From positions 1-64,000 of the forward strand of contig DGQT01000045.1 in NCBI GenBank assembly GCA_002390845.1: a DNA stretch of 64,000 bases, in the 5' to 3' direction. How positions within the stretch are numbered: the stretch's first letter is position 1; each line of letters begins with the position of its first letter. The notes under the pieces are model-generated. The model made no database searches. It was not told where the DNA came from and saw only the letters and a list, made by a program, of their open reading frames with translations. Below, piece by piece: positions 52,895 through 63,200 of the stretch. Origin of the DNA: Chitinophagaceae bacterium UBA4407. GTDB taxonomy: Bacteria > Bacteroidota > Bacteroidia > Chitinophagales > Chitinophagaceae. Position numbers and translations under genes: made by a program.

Positions 52895-52996
52895 GGGCTT
52901 TTGTTGCGTCGCACACTTGTACGGTTGGATTGGGAATGAGCTTTTACCAAAGCGTAGATTGAAGCGTATTGATGTTGGCGTCCCACCAACAACGGC
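52895..52996. repeat. Intergenic palindromic repeat, copy 20
   Basis: GGGGCTTTTGTTGCGTCGCA then CACTTGTACGGTTGGATTGG. The interior GAGCTTTTACCAAAGCG ... AAGCGTATTGATGTTGGCG and the closing CCACCAACAACG match copy 18. It is followed by the ankyrin gene stop at 53034. Confidence 0.75.
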
Positions 52997-53033
52997 GAAA
53001 ATTATCAAAATTTATTTGTTATACACAGTCATG

Positions 53034-53495
53034 TTATGTGGCATTTTTCATAAGGTACTTCAATTCATCTGTGCCATATTCAGTTATTAATTTCAGAGAT
53101 TGATTTGTCACCAGTTTGGCATCAGCACCATTGTCTAAAAGCCATTTAATCAATTCAACACTTTTAGTATTGATTGCTGTCATTACACTCTCGTTAAGAA
53201 GCATGCCATTATTAATATTTATATCTACTCCATTTGAGATTGCAAATTTGAGACCTTCTAATTCATTATTGTGTACAGCATAGTATGTACCCTGATAGTC
53301 ATAGTTCGAAAAATCGGCACCTAAAGACAATAAGTATTCAGCAGTTTTAACTTGGGAATAAGCGATAGAATTTTCAAGCGCAATATCAATTTCCAGTTGT
53401 GTATAGCCTGATTCAAATAGCTTCTTCAGTTCTTCAATATTGCCATCACCTGCAAGTGTTTCAATTTGAGTTTGTCTTAATTCTGTATTTACCAT
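53034..53495 (-). CDS. Ankyrin-repeat protein
   Basis: Small protein of 153 residues with about four ankyrin-type units. Recognisable stretches include TLAGDGNIEELKKLFESGY, AYSQVKTAEYLLSLGADFSNYD, AVHNNELEGLKFAISNGVDIN and AINTKSVELIKWLLDNGADAKLV. No signal peptide. Ankyrin repeats mediate protein binding; the partner is unknown. It is isolated in the accessory stretch between repeat copy 20 and the giant adhesin gene. Confidence 0.85.
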   Translation of the reverse strand: MVNTELRQTQIETLAGDGNIEELKKLFESGYTQLEIDIALENSIAYSQVKTAEYLLSLGADFSNYDYQGTYYAVHNNELEGLKFAISNGVDININNGMLLNESVMTAINTKSVELIKWLLDNGADAKLVTNQSLKLITEYGTDELKYLMKNAT

Positions 53496-54254
53496 AGGGT
53501 CTTTATTAAAATATGGAAAGTATCTGCTTCAAGGTCCTTGTCTTAGAATGCCCCATAACTTGTTTATTGGTGCAATTCAATGTTACAACTAAATGAATTT
53601 AAACACAAAAAATTCTGCATCAGGATTTATGCGATTAACTGTATTTTATATAGCGCATCGTTTCACTGAAATGTATGATGCATTGTTATCTCTGCGCTTT
53701 ACACGCTTAGAATGTATTGCAACAAGTTTCTCTTTAACGATGCCGAAAGATATAATGATGAAAGGATTGCGACGCAACCGTGATGCCATGAAAAACTACT
53801 GCCGGTATCATTAAAAATCAATTCGCGGCATACTTAAAAGGTCAATCCCTGTGTGCATTGTAGCGGGTTTTACAGTGTTTTATTTAATTATGTCTGATAA
53901 GGATATTTTTTAAATTCAAATAATTGTCAGGCTTTGTAAATTCATTTTACTTTTAAATTCTCGTAAGAGAAAATCCTAAATTCTTGAAAAATGGAAAATC
54001 ATTTTAATCGCTGTTCATGCGATTTGTTGCACTCAATCCACAAGTTTTTACCGATTTTTTTTGAAAAGAAATAGTTACCAGTTGTGGTAAAATATTTATT
54101 ACTATAACTATTTACAGCAAAAATTAAGCGGTTGTTTTTAACTTTTAAACCTTAAACCAAAACGATTCACAATAACCAATAATTTTTTCAGGCTGCAAGG
54201 CCTTTTAGAATAAAGTAAGTATTAACTATATATTTTTCCCTAAATCCTTTTAAG
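53496..54254. other. Upstream region of the giant surface-protein gene
   Basis: No gene is supported over these 759 bp. An open frame at 53593-53814 contains a repeat remnant (GATTGCGACGCAACCGTGATGCCATG, 53766-53791) and has no family similarity. The last ~370 bp are AT-rich and should contain the promoter of the giant gene; several partial TTG/TA boxes exist, but none has a convincing spacing. Confidence 0.4.
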
Positions 54255-57200
54255 ATGAAAAACCACATTCTTTTCTTCGTCCTGGCAGTATTATGCCTCA
54301 ACGCTAACAGCGCAAATGCGCAAACTTCTGACTCAACATTAAAATTTGGTGTATGGCAGTTCGGTGCTGCGCCATTAAGTTCATCAATCTATCCTCAGAT
54401 TTCCGGCAGGTTCTCTACGATAGGTTGGGGAGAAATTGAAACGGCACCTGATGTATGGGACTGGACTGCTTTTGATAGCAGTCTTAGTACCCGGGTTGCG
54501 GATGGCTTACCGGTAATGTTTAAGGTATATGTAAAGGAACAGGCACCAGCCTGGCTTTATACAACCGGTGGTGTACCAAAGGTTATTGAAAAGGATGTGA
54601 ATGGAGTAACCACAGGTTATTCTCCTTATTATTTAAGCTCGTTGTATAATTTTTATTTTAAGCGCATGATTACAAAAGTGCGCCTGCATGTTGAATCCCT
54701 TTCACCATCTATTAGAAATAAAGTTGTTGCAGTGCAGGGTTGTTTTGGAAGCACGGGCGATTATATTAGTTATAAAGGTACCGTTGCTCCACAGTATGAC
54801 ATAAGCAGAACTTTATTCGATTCATTATATAGGGTATACAGTGCATACTATTATAACGAATATAAAAACACCAATCCTAAGATAACGCTGATAAGCAATC
54901 CTGGAAACAATAACAGTGCACAGTCAGCATGGCTTATTGCGAATTGTCCTAATACATGGTTTAAAACCGGTTCATTAGGAAAAGGATACCAGTTGAATGA
55001 TGAAAAAAGTAAATCAGACTGGCTTTACAGCCTGTTAAATACACCACAGAATGGATCTTATGTTAGGGCACGATGTGAAATTACCGGTGATAACCTTACT
55101 TACAATTGGTGGCTGAATGCAAAATATAAAAACATGTTTGCACTTTTAAGTAACTGTATTTATTGGGGTGTGGATTGGAGCAACCAAACAGGGGAGCATA
55201 TAACAGATGCTAACTTTAATGAAGCGTTTAATTTTTTTAATAAATATGCCGGCCAAAAAAACCCTGCTACAGCTACGAATGCCATGTGTGCCCTTAGAGA
55301 TGGGCTGGATGCTTCTGATGATGTTCGTTTTCCTGTTGCAACTTATGGGGCAGCTACCAGGTCAAACTCTGTGCGCTATAAGAATATTGCAAATAGTTTT
55401 ACTTCATTTGGAGCAAAGCTGGAAGATTCGGCAACAGCAGTATTATACGAAGGCGATAACCTTGATGCAAATGGAACCAATGATGTTGGATGGAATATTT
55501 TTACAGGAAATTACGATCGTTACCTACATCAGTTAAATGCCAACACAACCAGTGTTGGCTATTGGAATGTAAGTGCACCAAATGACCCTAATACAGTTTA
55601 TGGCAAATATGCAAGGGGCTTCGATCTGGCAAATAGTAAAAACGCTTTATATTTTGATGTTGAAAATGCTTTTTTAAATAATGCTCCTTTAAATAGCCAG
55701 CAACCGGTAATGATAACGGTGGTTTACCTGGATAATGGAACAGGCAGCTGGAAATTATATTATGATGCACAGGCAGCAACAGATAAAGTTGCTTTAAATG
55801 TAACCTGTGCAAACAGTGGTTTATGGAAGAAAGCGTACGTAACATTAACAGATGCATATTTTGGCAATCGTGCTAATTCAGCGTCTGATTTTTATATTAA
55901 AAGCACAAATACTCAAAACGTAATTTTTTCCCTTGTGGAATTAGAACGCCCTAATGCTACCTCATCAAACGTTGGCTTCTCGTCATCTGATATAACGGCT
56001 TTTGATACATTATGTATAAATAGTACCAGTGGCAGCAAATCATTTAATATTAAAGGAGCATTTTTAAGTGGGGCTGCTGTAAAAGTAGGTCCGTTGGCAG
56101 GGTATAAGTTTTCAACCTCTGCAAATGGCACTTACAGTGATTCCGTAACAATCACCAATTATGGAATTACACTTAGCCAAACAATGTATGTTAAGTTTTC
56201 TCCGGCAACGTCAGGCTCATTCAACGGGTCTGTTCCTGTATCAGGTGGTAATGTTACTACACTCAATGTACCGGTGCAGGCTGTTGGTGTAAATAGTAAG
56301 CCCACACTTACCGGTGCTATTACCAATATCACCTGCAATAATGCTAAAAATGGCGTTATTGATCTCACTACAACAGGTGGTGCCGGCGTATTTTCATATA
56401 GCTGGACATTAGCGGGTGTTGTGAAATATTCTACACAGGATATTTCGGGATTAACCCCTGGTGATTATATTGTTGCTGTAACATCACTTGGCGGATGTAC
56501 AACAAATAAAACATTCACGGTAACCGAACCTGCTGTATTAGCAGTAGCAGCAACTGCTGATAATATGATCTGCAAGGATGGTACAACCAATGTATATGTA
56601 ACTGCTACAGGTGGAACATTACCATATACAGGAACAGGAACTATTGTCAGAGGTAAAGGCAGTAACCAGTTTACGGTTACTGATCCAAACGGATGTACGG
56701 CCAGTAAAACGATAACCATTGCAAACGGTACATTACAGGCACCTGTAACTCCGGGAGTAATAACAGGTAGTACAGATCCCTCAGCTTTATGTAATGGAGG
56801 TAATTTTAATTACTCAATTACTGCTGTTACAAATGCCACTTCATATACATGGATCCCACCTGCTGGTACAACTGTGTCCTCAACAACAGGCGGAGGCACT
56901 CAAATTGTATTAAGTGTGCCTTCAGGGTTACAGGGCGATTCAATTTATGTAAAAGCAAATAATACCTGCGGAAGTAGCGCAACAAAGGCTTTAAAACTAA
57001 GTACTGTTCCTGTTGCCCCGTCAAGTATTAGCGGATCTACATCTGTAGCACCTTCAAAAACAGGATTGGTTTATAGTGTTACTGCAGTTTCTGGATTAAG
57101 CTACACATGGACTGTTCCTCCGGGTGCAACTATTGTATCCGGCCAAAACACTGCTTCAGTTACAGTGAACTGGGGCATTCAGGCTGGTAACGTTACAGTT

Positions 57201-60200
57201 AAGGCCGTTACCAATTGTGGTAGCTCGCCGGTAACAACATTGCCTGTAAGTGTGGTTAGTGGTGGATTAACAGCGTCTGTTGCATCTTTACCTGCATTCA
57301 GCACCATGTGTGTTAATGGAGTAAGCAGTTCTAAAACTTTTTCAGTTACCATTACAGGTGCCAATGGTACCAACCTGGTTGTTGGCCCTCTTGCCGGATA
57401 TAAATTTGCTGCCACAACCAATGGAACTTATACCGATACCATGTTTATTAGCTATACCGGTACTACAACAACTAAATCGGTATACGTTAAATTTCAACCC
57501 TTATCCCCTGCAACATACGCGGGAAATATTCCTATCAGCGGTGGTGGTGCCAGCGCTACAAGTGTAGGTGTTAGTGGTATTGCAGTAAACAGCAGCCCGA
57601 TACTTTCTGCGGTGTTGACAAACATTACCTGCAACGGCTTAAAAAATGGTGCTATTGACTTATCACTTACCGGGGGAACTGGTCCATTTACATACAACTG
57701 GGCTGGTACAGGACCTTTTGATACCACCGCTCAGGATATTATTGGCCTTTCCGCGGTAAATTATACAGTTACAGTAGGTTCTTACGCAGGTTGCAGTACA
57801 TCAGCAACCTACACTTTAACCCAACCCGCTGCACTGGTAGCAAGCCTTACAGCAGATAACATGATTTGCAAAAACACTACTGCCAATGTTTATGTAACTG
57901 CTACCGGAGGTACATTGCCTTATAGTGGTACAGGCACATTTGCAGGTGTTTCGGGTGCAAACTCTTACACCGTAACTGATTCAAAAGGCTGTACCAATAC
58001 TAAATCAATTACAGTACCTAATGGTACAGGTGTTGCACCAGCTACACCAGCCCTGATAAATGGCAGTGCTTCAGATGCAAGCGGGTTATGCGGTGGCGGT
58101 AACTTTAATTATTATATTGATCCTGTGGCAACTGCTACATCTTATACATGGACAGTTCCTGCCGGAAGCAGTATTGCATCAATAAATGCCGGAGGTACCC
58201 AAATTGTTATGACGGCACCCTCGAACTTCAGTACAGGATCACTTGCTGTAACAGCCAATAATGGATGTGGGGCAAGTACTGCTGCTACCAAAACGTTGAG
58301 TTCAATCCCTGCCGCTCCTGGTACTATTACAGGCCCGACTTCTATTACAGCCGCTCAAACAGGTCTGACTTATAGTGTAGTGCAAGTGCCTGGTGTAACT
58401 TATACCTGGACAGTTCCGGGAACTGCTACAATAGTATCCGGACAAAATACCTCATCTGTAACAGTAAACTGGGGTAACGCTACCGGAAAGATTAAAGTAA
58501 GTGCAGTAAAAAGTTGTGGCATTTCCACACAGTCCACTTTAGATGTTACAGTGGGTACAGTTATAAAACTTTATACATCTGTAACCTCGCTTCCTTTTGA
58601 CCCAACGTGTGTTAATACCAGCAATACAAAATCATTTCAATTATTGGGTATTTTGCTGAATGGTTCAAATATTACAATAAGTTCAGTGCCTGGCTATACT
58701 TATTCAACAACAGCAAATGGCACATTTACCAATTCGCTTACGGTAAGTGGTTATTCAATACCATTAAACCAGGTGATATATGTTAAATTCAGCCCGGTAG
58801 CTTCTGCTAACTACAACGGAAATATCTCAATAAGTGGTGGTGGCGTAGCAGCTTTCAATGTAGGGCTTAGTGGTACGGGAGTTAGCAGTGCTCCTGCACT
58901 TTCAAATTCAATTACAAATGTTTCCTGCAACGGGCTACAGAATGGCACTGTTAATCTGACATTAACGGGAGGTACAGGGCCATTCGGCTACAGTTGGACA
59001 AATAACAGTTCCAATATTTCTTCTAACGAAGATTTAAGCGGTTTAACTGCCGGAACTTACAATATAACTGTAACATCATTGGGTGGATGCGCAGTTTCGG
59101 CTACCGCAAATATTACCCAGCCTGCAATTTTAAATGCAAGTACCACCGCCGGAACAATCTTATGTAACGGAGGCAGCACCAGCATTTTAGTAAGTGCATC
59201 TGGTGGAACCGCACCTTATACAGGGATAGGAACCTTTAACGTGGGTGCAGGTACTTACAACTATACAATAACAGATTCAAAAGGTTGTACCACTTCCAAG
59301 TCAGTAACGGTGGGCCAACCTGCAATATTAACTGCAAGTGCTTCTGCAGGGTCGATTCTATGCAACGGAAGCACAACAACTGTAAACATCAGCGCTGCAG
59401 GGGGAACTGCACCATATACAGGTACAGGGGCGTTTACAGCAGGTGCCGGTACACAAACTTATACAGTTACAGATGCAAATGGTTGTTCAGTAAATAAATC
59501 AGTAACGATAACTGAGCCTTCTGCCTTGAATGCATCGGTTGCTTCCGGTACAATTTTATGCAATGGCGGTACAACAACTGTAACAGTAAGCGCTGCCGGT
59601 GGCAGTGCGCCATATACAGGTACAGGAACATTTACAGTTGGTGCGGGTACATATAATTACACCGTGACTGATGCCAATGGTTGTACAAAAACAAAATCTA
59701 TTACTATCAGTGAGCCTTCAGCGGTAAGTGTGATTTCAAGTGGTGGATTAATTTCATGTAATGGCGGTTCAGCCGTGGTAACTATTACAGGAGCCGGGGG
59801 AGTATCACCGTACACCGGAACTGGTAATTTTACAGTAAGCGCAGGAACATATAGTTATACGATTACCGATGCAAATGGTTGTTCAGCAACTAAATCTTTA
59901 ACTGTTGATGAGCCTGCTATATTAAGTGCTACAGCAACAGCTGGTGCCATATTGCCAAACGGAAGCACTCCGGTAACTATTGGTGCAAGTGGTGGTACAA
60001 CACCTTATACAGGCACAGGAAACTTTACAGAGCCTGCAGGATTGCACAATTATGCCGTAACCGATGCTCACGGTTGTACAACTTCAACCAGCATCATTGT
60101 GGGTGAGGCTGATCCGTTGGTTGCTTCAGCTACTGCAAATCAAATGCCTTGCAATGGTGGCACAACAACTGTTACAGTTAGCGCAGCAGGTGGTATTGCA

Positions 60201-63200
60201 CCATATACCGGTACGGGTAATTTCACGGTAAGTGCAGGAACATATACTTATACAATAACTGATTTTAATGGTAATAGCTCAACAGCTACGATTACTGTAA
60301 CAGAACCTGATGCACTTACAGCTTCATCTGTTGCCGGTACGATATTGTGTCACGGTGGTACAACAACAGTAACCGTTGATGCACAGGGTGGTACGTTACC
60401 ATACAGTGGTGCCGGTAATTTTACAGCAACTTCAGGAACTCATAACTATACGGTAGCAGATGCCAATGGTTGCACAAAATCAACAAGCATTAGCATTACT
60501 CAGCCATCAGCATTATCTGTTTCAGCAAATGCAGATCCGATAACAATAGCAGGTGGTACAACAACAGTAGTGGTTAGCGCTGTTGGTGGAGTGGCACCTT
60601 ATACGGGAACCGGCAATTTTACAGTTGTCGCAGGAACATACAACTACCAGGTAGACGACTCAAACGGATGTTCAGCAACAAAGAATATAACTGTTAGCGA
60701 ACCCGGTGTTTTAGTTGCTTCTTCAAATGCAGGAATTATCAATTGCAACGGCGGTACTACCACAGTTACAGTTAGTGCAACAGGGGGTACCGCTCCTTAC
60801 ACTGGTACAGGAAGCTATAACGTAAGTGCCGGAACCTACAGCTATACAGTAACTGATGCGGTAGGAGCTACTTCAACAACAACTGTAACAGTAACAGAAC
60901 CTTCTGCATTCAGTGCATCAGCAAATGCCGGAACAATACTTTGTAAAAATGGTACTGCAACAGTTACAATAAGTGGTGCAGGTGGCGTTACACCTTATAC
61001 CGGAACAGGCAATTTTACTGCAAATGTGGGAACACACAGCTACACAATTACTGACGCAAACAATTGTACAGCTGTAACCCAGGTAACTTTGGTTGAGCCT
61101 GCATTGTTAACTGCATCTGCCAGTTCAGGAACCATACTTTGTAATGGCGGAACTACAACCATCAATGTTGGTGCAACAGGCGGTACCGCTCCTTATACCG
61201 GTGCAGATAACTTTACAGTGGGGGCAGGAACATATACTTATACAGTAACAGATGCAAATGGTTGCACAGCATCAAAAACAAAAACAATAACCCAGCCGGC
61301 ACCATTGGTAGCATCAGCAAATGCGCCAACAATAAATTGTGTCAATGCAACTACAACTGTTGCTGTAACTGCAACCGGGGGGGTATCACCATATACCGGA
61401 ACTGGTAATTTTACAGTTGGTGCAGGAACATATAGTTATACGATTACAGATGCAAATGGTTGCACCTCAACACAGTCTGTAACACTTGCCAATGGTACTC
61501 AGAATATTCCTGCAAAACCAACCACTTTGGTGGGTGCGGATACCGGTTCTACAGGCTTATGTGGTGGTGGGGTTTTTGTGTACCATACAGATCCCGTGCC
61601 TTCTGCAACCTCATATACATGGTCAGTACCAAACAATACTACGATATCAGGAACGAATGTAGAAGGAAATCAGATCGTCTTAACAGTACCATCTGGTATT
61701 GCAAATGGGTCTATCTCTGTAACTGCGGATAATATCTGCGGAAGCAGCGCTCCTCTCATAAAATCATTAACTGCTGAGCCTGGGCAGCCAACAGTAATAA
61801 CAGGCCCCGTATCTGTTCAGCCGTTAAAAAACAAGCTGGTTTATTCGGTGCTGGCAGTTCCGGGATTAAGCTATACATGGTCTGTTCCTTCCGGTGCATC
61901 AATAGATTCTGGTCAAAATACTTCATCCATTAATGTAACATGGGGGTCAATCTCAGGAAATGTTAGCGTTCAGGCTGCAAATACCTGTGGAATTTCTCCT
62001 GCAACAAATCTTTTCGTGAACGTAACAAGCGGCGATTTTATCCCTTCTGTTACATCCCTGCCTGCCTTTGCAGATATATGTATAAACGGATTAAGCACAA
62101 GCCAGTCATTTACCTTAACTGCATCCGGTTTAAATGGTTCAGATATAGTGGTAGGGCCGGTTCCGGGCTTTGTATTTGCATCGGGTGTTGCAGCAACTTA
62201 TGGCAACACGCTTGTAATCAGCGGATACGGTACTGCGATACTTAACAAAAATGTATTCGTTAAATTCAATCCTTCAACAGTTGGCACTTTCAATGTTAAT
62301 ATTCCGATCAACGGGGGTGGGGCAAATCCGTTAACGGTTGGTGCAAGTGGCGTTTCAGTAAACAGCGTACCTGCACTATCAGCCGCCATTACCAATATAA
62401 CTTGTAATGGTTCAAAAAATGGAGTTATTGACCTTACAACAACTGGCGGTACGGGACCATTTACATACGATTGGACAGGAACAGGTACTTATAATCCGGC
62501 CGCACAGGATATCAGTGGTTTATCACCTGTTGACTATACGGTTACCGTGGGTTCTTATGCAGGATGCACAACTACGGCAACTTATACTATAACACAGCCA
62601 AATGCATTGGTAGCAAGCTTGTCTGCAGATAATATGATTTGCAAAAACACTACAACCAATGTATACGTAACGGCAACTGGTGGTACCTTACCTTACAACG
62701 CAACAGGAACATTTATAGCCGGTGCTGGTTCCAATACTTATACGGTTACCGATGCCAATGGTTGTACCAGCACCAAAACCATATTTATAGCCAATGGTGC
62801 AGGAGTTGCGCCTGACAATCCTGTTGCAATCAACAGTGCAGCCGCAGATGCAACCGGTTTATGTGGTGGTGGTAACTTTACTTTTGCTATCGATCCGGTT
62901 CTTACAGCTACCTCTTATACATGGATCAAACCTGCCGGTAGTAATATTGTTTCTACCACCGGTGGCGGCACACAGGTTGTTATTAGTATACCTGCTTCAT
63001 TTAATGCAGACTCTGTTTCTGTAATTGCCAACAATGGTTGTGGAAGCAGCGCAGCAACGGTTAAACAGCTTACCGCGGTTGCTGCAAAACCATCAGCTAT
63101 TTCAGGCCCTGTATCTGTTATGCCGGTGCAAACAGGCCTTGGTTACAGTGTTACACCTGTTGCAGGTTTAACGTATACCTGGACGGTTCCTGGTGCAGCT

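Noticed and set aside
53593..53814. 73-codon plus-strand open frame before the giant gene
   Set aside because: Contains a repeat remnant (GCGACGCAACCGTGATGCCATG) and shows no protein family or signal.
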